Below, piece by piece: positions 52,832 to 63,192 of a DNA stretch of 64,000 nucleotides. Both the position numbers and the translations under genes were made by a program. The notes beneath the pieces were generated by a model, which searched no databases, was not told where the DNA came from, and saw nothing but the letters and a program-made list of their open reading frames with translations. Origin of the DNA: Synechococcus sp. RS9916 (GTDB lineage: Bacteria > Cyanobacteriota > Cyanobacteriia > PCC-6307 > Cyanobiaceae); contig NZ_DS022299.1 in the NCBI RefSeq assembly GCF_000153825.1, forward strand, positions 585,216-649,215, read 5' to 3'. The first letter of the stretch is position 1. Each line of letters opens with the position of its first letter.

Positions 52832-54534
52832 CCGCCAGGCTCCTGCCTCTGTCGCAACAGCTCTTGGGCGCTGCTGAGGCTGTCAGCACTCTCGGCTGTG
52901 CGGTCGTTTCTCCAGCGCAGGATGCGCGGAAAACGCACCGCCAGCCCACATTTGTGGCGTTTGGAGGGTTGGATCCCCTCAAACCCGATTTCAAACACCA
53001 ACTCCGGTTCCACCACTCGGGTGGGCCCAAAGCGCTCCCGCGTGTGGCGGCGAATCCAGCGATCCAACGTGAGGATCTCGTCGTCGTTGAGGCCTGAGTA
53101 GGCCTTCGCGAAGGTCACCAATTGATGGTCGCTGGGATTGTCGGCGCTGCGGTCCCAAAGAGCAAAGGTGTAATCGGTGAACAGATTGGCGCGCCGGCCC
53201 GTGCCTGCCTGGGCGTAGATCAGCACCGCATCGAGGGTCATCGGCTCGAGCTTGTGTTTCCACCAGTGCCCGCGCTTGCGCCCTGCGAGGTAAGGCGACT
53301 GCAACTGTTTGAGCATGAGCCCTTCAGCCCCACCCTCACCGGCCCGTTGGCGCAGTCTGTCGAGATCGTCCCAGTGCTTCAGCGCTTCTCCCTGGCTTTG
53401 CCGGAGTCGCCAAGCCTCTGGTCCCTGGATGGATTGGCATTGGATTTGGAGTGCGTTCAGACGTTCCTTGAGGGGTTGGTCACGGAGATCTGTGCCGGCG
53501 TTTTCCAGCAAGTCGTAGGCCACGAACTGCACCGGGCACTCTTGCTGCAACTTCGCCCCCACCCGTTTGCGGCCCAGTCGTCGTTGCAGGCTGGAGAAGG
53601 GCATGGGTCTGCTCTCCTGTTGCTGCCAACAGATCACTTCTCCGTCCAGCACCGTGTTGAACGGCAGGGTTTCTGCCATTGCCACCAGCTCCGGAACACT
53701 GGTGTTGATCAGTTCCTCTCCGCGGCTCCAGAGGAAGACTCCTTCCTCACGTCTGATCAGTTGCCCGCGAATGCCATCCCATTTCCATTCAATCCACCAA
53801 CTTTCCGGTGCGGTTGCGCTGACTGTGTCGTGTTGCAGAGGGCTGGCCAGAAAAAAGGGATAGGGCACCGCTCCACGATTGGTGCGTGTCTGATCCTGCG
53901 CGGCGCTGAGCTGTTCAAACCATGTGGCGGTAGGCGTGACAGGCCCCATCAGGCGTTCCAGCACGGTGGTTTCCTCCAGCGCAAAGGCGGAGGCAACGGC
54001 CTTCACCACCAGTCCCCGGGCCACACCAATGCGGAAGCCGCCGGTGAGCAATTTGTTGAGCAGAAAGTGGCGGTTCTCTGGCACGGCAGACCACAGGGCC
54101 GTCATCGCTTGCTGCTGCTGCTCTTGTTCACAACTGGCGATGGCAGGGAGAAGCGACTCCATCCACCAATGGAGTGGTGGCCTTTCCGGAATGCGTTGCA
54201 GGAGCGGGGCCAGATCCGGCTCGTCGAGCGACGGTGGTGTTGAGAGCTGCTCCTGTAGTTGGGGCCAGAGCAGGGCCACGGTTTCTGCAGAATCGCCCAC
54301 ATGGCTGTGGCAATCCTCAAACAGCCAGTCGGGAAGTGAGGTGCTGGCCTGAAGGATCTCGCGCAGCCGCCGCCCCGTGATCAGCCGTTTGCGCCGTTCT
54401 CCCAACAGCAAGGTGAGAGACCAACTGCCATCTTCAGGAGCGACTTCAGCGAGATAGGAGCGCAGAAGTTCAACCTTTCGCTTTGATCCACTGCTGCCAT
54501 CAAGGGCATCGATGAGTTGGGCAAACCGTTCCAC
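52828..54534 (-). CDS. ATP-dependent DNA ligase, repair type
   Basis: GTG 54534 gives 568 residues starting M-ERFAQLIDALDGSS, 5 bases after the exonuclease stop; the open frame beyond 54534 has no family features. An N-terminal DNA-binding domain (1-230) precedes the nucleotidyltransferase domain: lysine K251 in EWKWDGIRGQ, the adenylation nucleophile, then NTVLDGEVICW, EGLMLKQLQSPY and WWKHKLEP, and a C-terminal OB domain with FGPTRVVEPELVFEIGF. It is a second ligase beside the NAD-dependent LigA all bacteria carry (not in this window). Confidence 0.93.
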   Translation of the reverse strand: MERFAQLIDALDGSSGSKRKVELLRSYLAEVAPEDGSWSLTLLLGERRKRLITGRRLREILQASTSLPDWLFEDCHSHVGDSAETVALLWPQLQEQLSTPPSLDEPDLAPLLQRIPERPPLHWWMESLLPAIASCEQEQQQQAMTALWSAVPENRHFLLNKLLTGGFRIGVARGLVVKAVASAFALEETTVLERLMGPVTPTATWFEQLSAAQDQTRTNRGAVPYPFFLASPLQHDTVSATAPESWWIEWKWDGIRGQLIRREEGVFLWSRGEELINTSVPELVAMAETLPFNTVLDGEVICWQQQESRPMPFSSLQRRLGRKRVGAKLQQECPVQFVAYDLLENAGTDLRDQPLKERLNALQIQCQSIQGPEAWRLRQSQGEALKHWDDLDRLRQRAGEGGAEGLMLKQLQSPYLAGRKRGHWWKHKLEPMTLDAVLIYAQAGTGRRANLFTDYTFALWDRSADNPSDHQLVTFAKAYSGLNDDEILTLDRWIRRHTRERFGPTRVVEPELVFEIGFEGIQPSKRHKCGLAVRFPRILRWRNDRTAESADSLSSAQELLRQRQEPGG

Positions 54535-54539
54535 AACAC

Positions 54540-55517
54540 TCAGCCGAGTGCGGCTAAGGGCGCTGCCTGAATCCCTTCCACTTCCATGAGGTAGCGCGCC
54601 AGCACATCGTTCTGGCCGTGGGTGACGTACACCTGCTTGGCACGACTGTCCTTCACCGTGCGGATCAGACCTTGCCAGTCGGCATGATCGCTGAGCACGA
54701 ATCCCCGTTCGTAGCCCTTGCGCCGTCGGGCACCGCGCACGGCCATCCAGCCGGAGGCAAAGGCTGTTTGAGGTGAGGGAAAGCGACGCATCCAACTCGA
54801 GCGATGGGCGGATGGTGGCGCAAGCACCAGGCGTCCTGCGAGTGATTCTTTCCTGGGAATGTCACTCACGGGCCGGCTGGGCACCATCGGGATCGCCGCA
54901 TCCCGGTAGTGGCGCGTGACGGTCTCCACGGCTCCGTGCAACAGCACTTCTTCGTCAACGCCGATCGCTGCCAGTTCGGCCAGGATCCGTTGGGCTTTGC
55001 CAAAGGCATAACAAAACAGCAGTGAGGGCCGGCTTCGATCGCCCTGCCACCAGTCCTGAATGTTGCGGGCCAGCGTGGCCCCATCACTCCAGCGATAGAT
55101 CGGCAGCGCAAAGGTTGCCTCGGTGATCAACACATCGCATGGCACCGATTCAAAGGGGGCACAACTGGGATCGGAGCAGCGCTTGTAATCACCGGTGACT
55201 ACCCAGACCTCACCCTTCACCTCCAGTCGGATCTGTGCACTGCCCAGCACGTGTCCCGCACTGTGAAAGGACACTTGGGCATCACCGATGGATTGTTGCT
55301 CGCCGTAGTTGAGGGTGCACAGGTTGATCGTTTGCCCCAGCCTCTGGCGCAGGATTCCTTCACTGGCTGAAGTAGACCAATATTCATCGCACCCTGGCCG
55401 GGCATGGTCGGCATGGGCATGGGTGATCAGTGCCCGCTGCACCGGACGATGGGGATCAATCCACGCCTTGGCGGCCGGGCAATACAACCCTTCAGCGGTG
55501 TTGACGAGCACAGTCAT
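54540..55517 (-). CDS. Ligase-associated DNA damage response exonuclease (MBL-fold)
   Basis: The 325-residue metallo-beta-lactamase/beta-CASP-like protein has H33, H35, D37 and H38 in ITHAHADHAR, then SAGHVLGSAQI, VVTGDYKRCSD, VLITEATFALP and a late LSDHADWQGL. It resembles SNM1-type exonucleases, which trim damaged ends before ligation. It is the first gene of the exonuclease-ligase-helicase operon. Confidence 0.92.
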   Translation of the reverse strand: MTVLVNTAEGLYCPAAKAWIDPHRPVQRALITHAHADHARPGCDEYWSTSASEGILRQRLGQTINLCTLNYGEQQSIGDAQVSFHSAGHVLGSAQIRLEVKGEVWVVTGDYKRCSDPSCAPFESVPCDVLITEATFALPIYRWSDGATLARNIQDWWQGDRSRPSLLFCYAFGKAQRILAELAAIGVDEEVLLHGAVETVTRHYRDAAIPMVPSRPVSDIPRKESLAGRLVLAPPSAHRSSWMRRFPSPQTAFASGWMAVRGARRRKGYERGFVLSDHADWQGLIRTVKDSRAKQVYVTHGQNDVLARYLMEVEGIQAAPLAALG

Positions 55518-55529
55518 GCAGGGGGTGAC

Positions 55530-55910
55530 TTAGAGCTCCTTCGCGGTGCTCAGCACCTTGTTGCCATCTGCAGTGGTTCCTTTGCAGGTCACGCCGATGT
55601 TTTTGACCATCACGGTCTCGCCGCCATAGAGACCGTATTGCTTGGTGTTCTCGTAGCCCCAAGCACCCTCTTTGCTGCTCCGATCCCAGACGTACACCTC
55701 ACAGCGGGTGCCGTTGATCGAAAACGCCTCGCCGCCTTCAGCCTTGATGAATTGGGCAATTTGCGGTTTGCGATCCTTCACCTCCAAACCGACCCTGGCG
55801 AGTGCGTTGTAGAGGTCGTCCATGGTCAAAGTTTGTGTTTTGGCTGGCGTGCAGCCCATCACCCCTGCACAACAGAAGGCTGTGATGCAAGTGGCGACGC
55901 GTTTGCGCAT
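55530..55910 (-). CDS. Putative lipoprotein
   Basis: ATG 55910 gives 126 residues; ATG 55919 adds three. The lipobox is GVMGC (residues 16-20), so Cys20 is the likely lipid anchor. The mature part has TMDDLYNALARVGLEVKD, a segment with two Cys (RCEVYVWDRSS; VTCKGTTADG) and a Tyr-rich middle (YENTKQYGLYGG). Unrecognised family. It lies 18 bases after nadA on the same strand. Confidence 0.75.
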   Translation of the reverse strand: MRKRVATCITAFCCAGVMGCTPAKTQTLTMDDLYNALARVGLEVKDRKPQIAQFIKAEGGEAFSINGTRCEVYVWDRSSKEGAWGYENTKQYGLYGGETVMVKNIGVTCKGTTADGNKVLSTAKEL

Positions 55911-55928
55911 GGGTATCAATCGTTTCGG

Positions 55929-56900
55929 TTAGCGGCTCATCGCGAGCATGGCTTCGATCGGCTTGAGAGCCCGTTGGCGCATGGTTTCATCCATCTCGAT
56001 GGCTGGTGCTCCAGTGGACAGGCAGTGCCACAGCTTTTCCAGCGTGTTCAGGCGCATGTAGGGGCAGGCGTTGCAGCTGCAGCCATCAGTGCCAGGCACA
56101 TCGAGAAACTCCTTGTGGGGCAAGCGCCGTTGCATCTGGTGAATGATGCCGGGCTCCGTGAGCACGATGAAAGTGTTGGAGTTGCTGGTCTCGGCATAGT
56201 TCAACAGCTTGCTGGTGGAGCCGATGAAGTCGGCCAAATCCAGCAGCGGTTGGATGCACTCCGGATGGGCGATGACTTCAGCATCTGGGTGTTTCAGCTG
56301 CAGCTTGAGCAGTGCTTCTTCGCTGAAGGTTTCATGCACGATGCAGCGCCCTGGCCAGAGGGTCAGTTCCCGTCCGCTTTGATCCTGGACCCAGCGACCC
56401 AGATTGCGATCGGGTGCAAACAGAATTGGTCGGTCGGCCGGTAATTGGCGCACGAGATCCACGGCGTTACTGCTGGTGCAGATCAGATCGCTTTGGGCCT
56501 TCACCGCCGCACTGCAATTGATGTAACTCACCACGAAGTGGTCGGGATGCTCAGCTCGGAAAGCGGCAAACGCATCAGCAGGGCAGTCATCTGCCAAGGA
56601 GCAGCCGGCCTCCAGATCTGGCAGCAGAACAGTTTTCTGAGGGCTGAGGATCTTGGCGGTCTCGGCCATGAAGTGCACGCCGCAGAACACGATCACGTCC
56701 GCATCGGTGTTAGCGGCTTTGCGCGACAACTCCAGCGAATCACCGATGAAATCGGCAATGTCCTGGACTTCGGGCTCCTGGTAGTAATGCGCCAGGATCA
56801 CAGCATTTTTTTTCCGGCGCAGGGCGTCAATCGCCGCAGGGAGTTCAGCAGGCGTCGGGGCAGCAGACAGGGCCGTCGATGGGGTGAAATCAACGGTCAT
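55929..56900 (-). CDS. nadA: Quinolinate synthase
   Basis: NadA condenses iminoaspartate and DHAP to quinolinate for NAD synthesis and carries an oxygen-sensitive iron-sulfur cluster. ATG 56900 gives 323 residues; upstream in-frame Met codons overlap the divergent gene. [20 protein letters not shown] (37-56), [16 protein letters not shown]100 in [10 protein letters not shown]186 with H189 in RCIVHE and CSCNACPYM (274-282) are present. nadB and nadC are not in the window. Confidence 0.96.
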   Translation of the reverse strand: MTVDFTPSTALSAAPTPAELPAAIDALRRKKNAVILAHYYQEPEVQDIADFIGDSLELSRKAANTDADVIVFCGVHFMAETAKILSPQKTVLLPDLEAGCSLADDCPADAFAAFRAEHPDHFVVSYINCSAAVKAQSDLICTSSNAVDLVRQLPADRPILFAPDRNLGRWVQDQSGRELTLWPGRCIVHETFSEEALLKLQLKHPDAEVIAHPECIQPLLDLADFIGSTSKLLNYAETSNSNTFIVLTEPGIIHQMQRRLPHKEFLDVPGTDGCSCNACPYMRLNTLEKLWHCLSTGAPAIEMDETMRQRALKPIEAMLAMSR

Positions 56901-56938
56901 CTGGACCATCTGCGGCAGGATGGGCCACAGCCTAGGCA

Positions 56939-57820
56939 TTGCCCCTGACACTCTCGAGTTCCCGGCTTCGGCTTGCCATCGCAGGGGATCTGCACGGTGA
57001 CTGGTGTGATGACGATGCGGCCCTGCTGAAACGGCTCGCTCCCGATGCCGTGTTGTTCGTGGGGGATCTCAGTGATGGTGATCTGCGCCTCACCAAGGCC
57101 ATCACTCGTTTGCCTTACCCGGTCGCGGTGATTCTTGGCAATCACGATCGCGGCAAAGACCAAAGCGGTGGCGTGTTTCAGCGTCAACTCGACTTACTGG
57201 GTGATCTCCATTGCGGCTGGCGACAGCGCCAATGGTCATCACCTCCACTTGGTGTGGTGGGCTGCAGGCCAGGGTCGGCTGGAGGCGGGTTTCACCTCTC
57301 CAAAGCGGTGCAGGCTGTGGTGGGGCCGATTACGGTCGAACAATCAGCGGCGCGAATTGTGGAGGCCAGCGCAGCTGTGCCTGATGACTGGCCCCTGGTG
57401 TTGTTGGCCCATTCCGGCCCCACAGGTTTGGGCTCCGATGCTGCAGACCCTTGCGGGCGTGACTGGAAGCAACCTGCTTGCGATTGGGGTGATGCAGATC
57501 TGGCGCTTGCGCTCACGCAAATGGCGCAGCAGCGTCGGCCCCAGCTTGTGGTGTTCGGGCACATGCATCACCGTCTTAAGGGGCGTCAAGGAGAACGACG
57601 CACTTACGTGCGAGACCGACAGGGCACTGTGTTTCTCAATGCAGCGTGCGTGCCGCGCCGCGGCCTCGATTCGGAAGGGCGCACGCTCTGCCATTGGTCA
57701 TGGGTGGAATTCGACCAGGGTGAACTGGTGCATGTGAGTCATCGCTGGTTTCTGCCTGACGGGTCCGTGGCCTACGCCGAAACCTTTCTTGATTCCGTTC
57801 CTGCAGCGACCAACCGCTGA
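56939..57820 (+). CDS. Calcineurin-like metallophosphoesterase (TIGR04168 type)
   Basis: TTG 56939 gives 293 residues; no other start fits ahead of the first motif. Metal motifs are [13 protein letters not shown] (14-26), [33 protein letters not shown] and [11 protein letters not shown], all complete. A cyanobacterial family of unknown substrate. It is divergent from nadA across 38 bases and couples to the glycosyltransferase gene by a one-base TGATG overlap. Confidence 0.86.
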   Translation: MPLTLSSSRLRLAIAGDLHGDWCDDDAALLKRLAPDAVLFVGDLSDGDLRLTKAITRLPYPVAVILGNHDRGKDQSGGVFQRQLDLLGDLHCGWRQRQWSSPPLGVVGCRPGSAGGGFHLSKAVQAVVGPITVEQSAARIVEASAAVPDDWPLVLLAHSGPTGLGSDAADPCGRDWKQPACDWGDADLALALTQMAQQRRPQLVVFGHMHHRLKGRQGERRTYVRDRQGTVFLNAACVPRRGLDSEGRTLCHWSWVEFDQGELVHVSHRWFLPDGSVAYAETFLDSVPAATNR

Positions 57821-58911
57821 TGCTGGTTTATCTCGCCCTTAGCAGTCATGGCTTCGGCCATGCAGCCCGTCAGGCTGCGGTGCTGTCGGCTTTGCATGCG
57901 CTGCATCCCCAATGGCGGCTTGTGGTGAGCTCTGCGGTGGATCCGGCATTCCTGAACCTGGTCTTTCATGGGATGCCCGTGGAACAGCGCCCTGTCCGCT
58001 GGGACGTGGGCATGGTTCAAAGCGATGCCCTCAGCTGTAACCAGGCGGCTACCTTGTCCGCCCTCGATCAGTTGGAGCGGAGTCTTCCGGGAAGCCTGGA
58101 TCAGGAGGTCGCCTGGATCGAGGCTCAAGGCCTACCCGTCGTGGTGTTGGGGGATATTCCCCCCGCGATTGCCCGCATGGCACATCGTCTTGACGCTCCT
58201 TTGGTGTGGATGGGCAATTTCGGATGGGACGACATCTATCGCGATCAGGGGGAGGCTTTTGCTAAGTGGGTTGATCAGGCCCGTTGCGCTTACAGCACCG
58301 GTGATCTGCTGTTGCGCATGCCCTTTCACCTGTTAATGGCGTGGGGGATTCCGGAGCAACCGGTGGGTTTAGTCGCTGCACGCCCTCGCCCTTTGCCAAG
58401 ACCTTTGAAGGAGCATCTGCTCCAGGAGGAGCACGAACTTGTGCTGGTGGGATTCGGTGGCCTGGGGGTGTCGATTGCACCGCAGTGTTTTGCCCAATGG
58501 CCTGAGCATCATTTTTTGTTGCCAACGCCTCCGAATCCAGCCGTGAGCAACGCGCTTGCAGCTGTGGACAACCTCACGCTGTTGCCGGAGGGGGTCCGAC
58601 CCTTGGATGTGATGCCCTACTGCCAACGGTTGCTGGGTAAGCCTGGTTTCAGCACGTTTGCGGAGGCCCTCAGCACGGGCACGGGCCTCCACGTGGTTGA
58701 GCGCGCTGGCTTCTCAGAGGCTGCGGCCTTGATGACGGGACTGTGCAGCCATGGCTTTCACCGCTTGATCAGCCGATCAGGTTTTGATCAGGGGGCCTGG
58801 GAACTGGATCTCCCCTTAATCCCACCCCTCGCTGACCCCTTACCGCTCGATGGTGCGCAAGCCGCTGCTTTGCAGATTTCGCATTTGGTCAGGATGCGAT
58901 TGGGTGTCTGA
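57820..58911 (+). CDS. GT-B fold glycosyltransferase-like protein
   Basis: The 363-residue protein starts with the MurG/UGT-like SSHGFGHAARQAAVLSAL (8-25), has VVVLGDIPPAIARM near 106, and a second domain with LVLVGFGGLGVSI near 207 and the nucleotide-site region KPGFSTFAEALSTGTGLHVV near 274. The donor and acceptor sugars are not evident. No membrane helix. It is translationally coupled to the metallophosphoesterase. Confidence 0.8.
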   Translation: MLVYLALSSHGFGHAARQAAVLSALHALHPQWRLVVSSAVDPAFLNLVFHGMPVEQRPVRWDVGMVQSDALSCNQAATLSALDQLERSLPGSLDQEVAWIEAQGLPVVVLGDIPPAIARMAHRLDAPLVWMGNFGWDDIYRDQGEAFAKWVDQARCAYSTGDLLLRMPFHLLMAWGIPEQPVGLVAARPRPLPRPLKEHLLQEEHELVLVGFGGLGVSIAPQCFAQWPEHHFLLPTPPNPAVSNALAAVDNLTLLPEGVRPLDVMPYCQRLLGKPGFSTFAEALSTGTGLHVVERAGFSEAAALMTGLCSHGFHRLISRSGFDQGAWELDLPLIPPLADPLPLDGAQAAALQISHLVRMRLGV

Positions 58912-59199
58912 TCCCACAGCGATAAGTAGATCTGATTAAAGATCAAGTCGTTGTGCTCAATCGCCAGGGATGCCACGGGTGATTGGGATGAGCAGCACAA
59001 TCCCGCGCATCTGCAGGGTTTTCACCTGAGTGGACAGAAGTCCAGCTGGCACTGAAATTCTGTTGACGGGGGCATCGCTTCGGGAAAGTTCACCCGTGCA
59101 CGCCCATGGGTTGTTGTACTCATTAGGCTTTTGCCGATTGTCGAACTCCATCCGCTTCTGGATTTCGACCGGTGCCTCTTCGGCGCCATTGCTCCTCGA

Positions 59200-59952
59200 A
59201 TGCATTTCATGACTGTTCTTGCTCCGACCGCCTGTCGTTTCTTTGCAGCGGCCACCGCAAGCGCAATCACACTTCTCCCTTCTCTTCCTGTTCAGGCTGC
59301 CAGGGTCTCTCTCGCACCTGGCACGACCGCCCGTTCGCTGTCTGTGCAGCTTGAGGGTGAGTCTCCCGTCATCGGTTTGCCTTACGTGATCACCCCTGAG
59401 CGTCGGGCCCTTCTGAATACGATTCGCTTCGCTGAGGGCACCTGGAAGGGTGGCCTTGATCTGGGTTACCGCGTCATGTTCGGCGGTGGGTTGATGGCCT
59501 CGCTTGATCGTCATCCCGACCGGGTGATCTACTCCTCCCGTTACGCCAGCGCAGCGGCTGGGGCTTATCAGTTCATGCCTTTCACCTGGAAGATGGTGCA
59601 GCGCAGTATTGGCGTGCGGGGTTTCGGACCTGAAGCTCAGGACCAAGGGGCGATTTATTTGATCCAGCGCCGCAAAGCTCTGCCTTTGGCTGACTCTGGT
59701 GCCATGACGCCCCAACTTTCAGCCTTGTTGGCCCCTGAGTGGGCATCGTTCCCCACCTTGCGGGGTGTGAGCTACTACGGGCAGCCGGTCAAGCGCTTTG
59801 ACCGTTTGCGCAGTTTTTACAACGTTTCATTGGCGCAGCTGCGTCAGGTGCGTGATCAACGCCGCCAACAATTGGCTGAAGAAGCTGCTCCCAGTGACGA
59901 CTCACCAAAGGGGCCTGTGTGCAAGCCCCCGACCATTCTTTGCGGATTCTGA
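59200..59952 (+). CDS. Exported lambda-lysozyme-like (GH104) protein
   Basis: ATG 59200 (or 59209) gives about 250 residues with a signal peptide cleaved near SLPVQA (about residue 33). The core matches phage lambda endolysin: catalytic E79 in IRFAEGTWKGG, GYRVMFGGG, HPDRVIYSSRYASAAAGAYQ, FMPFTWKMV and FGPEAQDQGAIYLI. Lambda-type enzymes are lytic transglycosylases that make anhydromuropeptides. The protein is not in a prophage, so it probably works on the cell's own wall. The C-terminus is Cys- and Pro-containing and not related to lysozyme. Confidence 0.86.
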   Translation: MHFMTVLAPTACRFFAAATASAITLLPSLPVQAARVSLAPGTTARSLSVQLEGESPVIGLPYVITPERRALLNTIRFAEGTWKGGLDLGYRVMFGGGLMASLDRHPDRVIYSSRYASAAAGAYQFMPFTWKMVQRSIGVRGFGPEAQDQGAIYLIQRRKALPLADSGAMTPQLSALLAPEWASFPTLRGVSYYGQPVKRFDRLRSFYNVSLAQLRQVRDQRRQQLAEEAAPSDDSPKGPVCKPPTILCGF

Positions 59953-59954
59953 GC

Positions 59955-60761
59955 TCAGTCCTGGTTCGACTCCTCTAATTTTCGGCCGACCGTCGCTTGG
60001 GCGATGAGGTAGGCGGCAACCCCTGCGCCAAGGAAACCAAGGCCGTTGCGCAGTAGAGGCAGCAGCTCGTTGGTCCTCGTCACCACTGGGGCAACGCCAA
60101 AGACACCAAACAGCATCACCCACAGCGGTGAGAGCAGCAGCAGCCACGACCAGGCGATCAAGTCACCCTTTTGACGTGGATAGGCTGCAAAGCCAGCAAT
60201 CAATCCACCCAAGATCGAGGTGCTGAGCGTCCAAAGCCACTGCTCCATCGGCAATCCAGGCACCACCTGACAACCGCCGCGATCGAGGCAGACTTCGACT
60301 GCATCGAGAGCTGCATAGATCGCTCCGTCTTCACCGTTGTCGCGCACATAGAACTGGTTGCCGTAGCGGGTTTGAAGTTCCACCCACCAGGTCCGGGGCA
60401 TTAAGGCGAAAAAGGCATCGCCAACGTTGAAATTGAGCAGATTGCCCCCGCGGGGGTCAGCGATCAACAGCAAGCTGCGCTCGTCAAGACCCCAGAAGTC
60501 CTTCACTGCTAAGCCGGGGGTGCGCTCGTACTGCGTCAAGACGCGCAGTTTCCACCCGGTGCGGTCTTCAAAACCCGAAAGTTGGGTCTCTAGTTCGGAG
60601 CGTTGACGCTCGCTCAGCGCTTTGGCCAGGTCAATCACCGGCGTGGGGTGATCGGGTAGAAGCTCGGGGTTATCAAGCGCCCAGGCTGGTCGCCCGGCCA
60701 CCAACAGCACTACCAGGGACAGCATCGCCAGAACGGATTTCAATCCTCGGTGTGCTCCCAT
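59955..60761 (-). CDS. TPM (Psb32-like) domain membrane protein
   Basis: ATG 60761 gives 268 residues; 39 codons open upstream overlap the divergent methyltransferase and are rejected. A signal peptide (about 1-29, RPAWA) precedes a TPM domain (ALSERQRSELETQLSGFE, WKLRVLTQYERTPGLAVK, SLLLIADPRGGNLLNFNVG). Three C-terminal hydrophobic helices follow (about 175-255). Psb32-type proteins help photosystem II repair; here a thylakoid role is likely. It is convergent with the lysozyme-like gene, 2 bases apart. Confidence 0.88.
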   Translation of the reverse strand: MGAHRGLKSVLAMLSLVVLLVAGRPAWALDNPELLPDHPTPVIDLAKALSERQRSELETQLSGFEDRTGWKLRVLTQYERTPGLAVKDFWGLDERSLLLIADPRGGNLLNFNVGDAFFALMPRTWWVELQTRYGNQFYVRDNGEDGAIYAALDAVEVCLDRGGCQVVPGLPMEQWLWTLSTSILGGLIAGFAAYPRQKGDLIAWSWLLLLSPLWVMLFGVFGVAPVVTRTNELLPLLRNGLGFLGAGVAAYLIAQATVGRKLEESNQD

Positions 60762-60792
60762 AGCCCAAGTGCAGACATCGGCATTCTCTCGA

Positions 60793-62007
60793 ATGGATCG
60801 CCTTGGTGCGCCTTGTCCGGCCTGGATGGTCACGCGCTTTGAAGCCGAGGGCGGGCGGATGTCCTTTCGCCGCTTCATGGAACTGGCCCTCCATGATCCC
60901 GTTGATGGGGCCTACGGCAGTGGCCGTCTTCGGGTTGGCACCAAGGGTGATTTCGTCACGTCCCCATCAATGGGATCGGATTTCGCCGCCCTTCTTGCCA
61001 CGCAGTTGGCGGAGTGGCTTGACCAGATTCATGCCGAAGCGCCTGCGAGTCCCTTGAGCCTGGTGGAGGTTGGGCCGGGTGAAGGGGACCTGGCTGCTGA
61101 TGTTTGGGCCGAACTCCATCGACTCAATCCCGCTTGGATTGGCCAGCTCGAACTGGTGCTGGTGGAACGCAATCCTGGGATGGAGAGCCGGCAGCGAGAA
61201 CGTTTGGCCGCATCGGCACCGGGCCAGGTCCGCTGGACCACCTTGGACAAGCTGGCTGCTGATCCAATTCGCGGGGTCCTCGTCGCTCACGAATTGCTGG
61301 ATGCCTTTCCGGTGGAGCGATTGATTTGGCGTGATGGGGCGATGCGCCAAATGGGTGTGGTGCTGACGTCTGATGACGCCGGTCAAAAAGTGCTGCATTG
61401 GGATGATCAGATGCTCCCTGATTCGATTCAGCAGCAGCTCGACTGGGCTGATAGGCACTGTGGTATCTCCGTGCCGCCAGCTCAGGTTCCAGAGGGCTGG
61501 ACGACCGAATGGCACGGCGAGGTAGCGCCTTGGCTGGAACAAGTGGCCAAGGCCGTCGCGTCTGGAGTGATGCTGATCGTTGATTACGCCCACGATGCGG
61601 AGCGTTACTACAGCGCTCGGCGATTTGCAGGCACCCTCTTGGCCTATCACCAGCAGCAAGCAAGTGATGAGCTTCTCGCTGACGCGGGATGCAGGGATCT
61701 CACGGCCCATCTCTGCATCGATACGCTCTTGGCACAGGCCCGAGATCAAGGCTGGACGGTGCTCGGACAGTGCCGGCAAGGAGAAGCTCTGCTGGCTCTA
61801 GGTCTCGGGGAACGGCTTCACAATCTTCAGCGGCTTCCGGCGACGGAGCTCCCCCAGGCGCTGCAACGCCGAGAGGCGTTGTTGCGCTTGGTTGATCCAG
61901 CAGGTTTGGGTGAATTTCGCTGGATTGCTCTGTCTCGATTCCCCGATGAGCCGAGGGAAAGCGAACTGATCAGCCGATGCCTTGAGGCCCCGAAAGGGTT
62001 CAGCTGA
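60793..62007 (+). CDS. MidA/NDUFAF7-type SAM-dependent methyltransferase
   Basis: ATG 60793 gives 404 residues. [20 protein letters not shown] and [20 protein letters not shown] are the family opening, [16 protein letters not shown] (about 95-110) the SAM motif I, and [18 protein letters not shown] the next block. In mitochondria the relative NDUFAF7 dimethylates an arginine in complex I, so NDH-1 may be the substrate; that is inference. It overlaps aroB tail to tail by eight bases. Confidence 0.9.
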   Translation: MDRLGAPCPAWMVTRFEAEGGRMSFRRFMELALHDPVDGAYGSGRLRVGTKGDFVTSPSMGSDFAALLATQLAEWLDQIHAEAPASPLSLVEVGPGEGDLAADVWAELHRLNPAWIGQLELVLVERNPGMESRQRERLAASAPGQVRWTTLDKLAADPIRGVLVAHELLDAFPVERLIWRDGAMRQMGVVLTSDDAGQKVLHWDDQMLPDSIQQQLDWADRHCGISVPPAQVPEGWTTEWHGEVAPWLEQVAKAVASGVMLIVDYAHDAERYYSARRFAGTLLAYHQQQASDELLADAGCRDLTAHLCIDTLLAQARDQGWTVLGQCRQGEALLALGLGERLHNLQRLPATELPQALQRREALLRLVDPAGLGEFRWIALSRFPDEPRESELISRCLEAPKGFS

Positions 62008-63094
62008 GCGCCGCCAGACAGGCTTTCACCTCGTCGGTGTTCACATCCGAGCGAATGCTGACGGCCCCAATGGCGTCTGGAACCACAAAACGAACGGTGC
62101 CGTCCTGTACTTTCTTATCCCCTTGAAGGGTCTCGAGCACTGCTGAAGGGTCCAGCGGTGGCCAGACGGTGGGCAATCCACATTTCTGAATCAGTCGGCG
62201 TTGGCGGTTCGCCTGGTCTCGGCTCCAGTGACCCCGTTGCACTGCCAGTTCCCCCACCGCCACCATCCCAATGGCGACGGCTTCGCCATGCAGCCAGGTG
62301 CCATATCCGGTGAGGTTCTCGACCACGTGTCCAAACGTGTGTCCGTAATTGAGGATGGCCCGCTGCCCTCCTTCCCGTTCATCGGCCGCCACCACGTTGG
62401 CCTTGGCTTGGGCTGAACGCTCGAGGATCGTCTGCAGAACGCCATCCGGCAAAGCTGACGCCTCACTCAACCCATCGCAGCTCTCAAGCAGATCAAACAG
62501 GCCCGGATCGCCAATCACCCCGTACTTGATCACCTCGGCCATCCCGGCGCGAAATTCGCGATCCGGAAGTGTGTTCAACGTGTCGGGATCGATCAGGACC
62601 AGTTTGGGTTGGTGGAAAGCACCGATCAGGTTTTTGCCGCCTGGGTGGTTGACCCCTGTTTTGCCGCCGATGGCGGCGTCCACCATGGCGAGAAGGGTGG
62701 TCGGGACCTGCACCACGGCGATCCCCCGCAACCAGGTGGCCGCAGCGAAGCCGGTCATGTCACCGACCACGCCACCACCGAGGGCGACCATCAGTGACCC
62801 TCGCTCGAGCCGCAGGCGATGGGCTGCGTCGTGGATCTGGCTGACTGTGCCCAGGTGCTTTTGGTCTTCGCCGGCCTCGATCACCAGGGAGTCGGCTTCA
62901 AAGCCACTGCTGCGCAGACTCTCCAGCACGGTGGCGCCATAAGGTCCGGCCACATCCGCATTGCTGACGACCAGAACCTTGCGGGGTGCGCTGATCCCGC
63001 TGTTCAACATTTCCTGTCCGAGGTTCTGCAAGCCCCCGCTGCCGATCACGACGTCGTAAGGGTTTGACGCGAGCTTGACGGTGATCCGTTGCAT
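62000..63094 (-). CDS. aroB: 3-dehydroquinate synthase
   Basis: AroB cyclises DAHP to 3-dehydroquinate in the shikimate pathway with bound NAD+ and zinc. The 364-residue protein has [47 protein letters not shown] (105-124), [20 protein letters not shown] and the zinc-site [13 protein letters not shown]. The start at 63094 gives the typical MQRITVKL. Confidence 0.96.
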   Translation of the reverse strand: MQRITVKLASNPYDVVIGSGGLQNLGQEMLNSGISAPRKVLVVSNADVAGPYGATVLESLRSSGFEADSLVIEAGEDQKHLGTVSQIHDAAHRLRLERGSLMVALGGGVVGDMTGFAAATWLRGIAVVQVPTTLLAMVDAAIGGKTGVNHPGGKNLIGAFHQPKLVLIDPDTLNTLPDREFRAGMAEVIKYGVIGDPGLFDLLESCDGLSEASALPDGVLQTILERSAQAKANVVAADEREGGQRAILNYGHTFGHVVENLTGYGTWLHGEAVAIGMVAVGELAVQRGHWSRDQANRQRRLIQKCGLPTVWPPLDPSAVLETLQGDKKVQDGTVRFVVPDAIGAVSIRSDVNTDEVKACLAALS

Positions 63095-63192
63095 CGGGCG
63101 ATGGGCAACGCCAGGCGGCGTTCAGGATGTGGATCCACTCTGCCGCCCAGATGGTCGGATCCGCCTAATCTCCGCGCAGCGGGCAAACGGGC

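Noticed and set aside
53122-54243. 373-codon plus-strand frame opposite the ligase
   Set aside because: Antisense shadow; the ligase motifs on the minus strand are complete.
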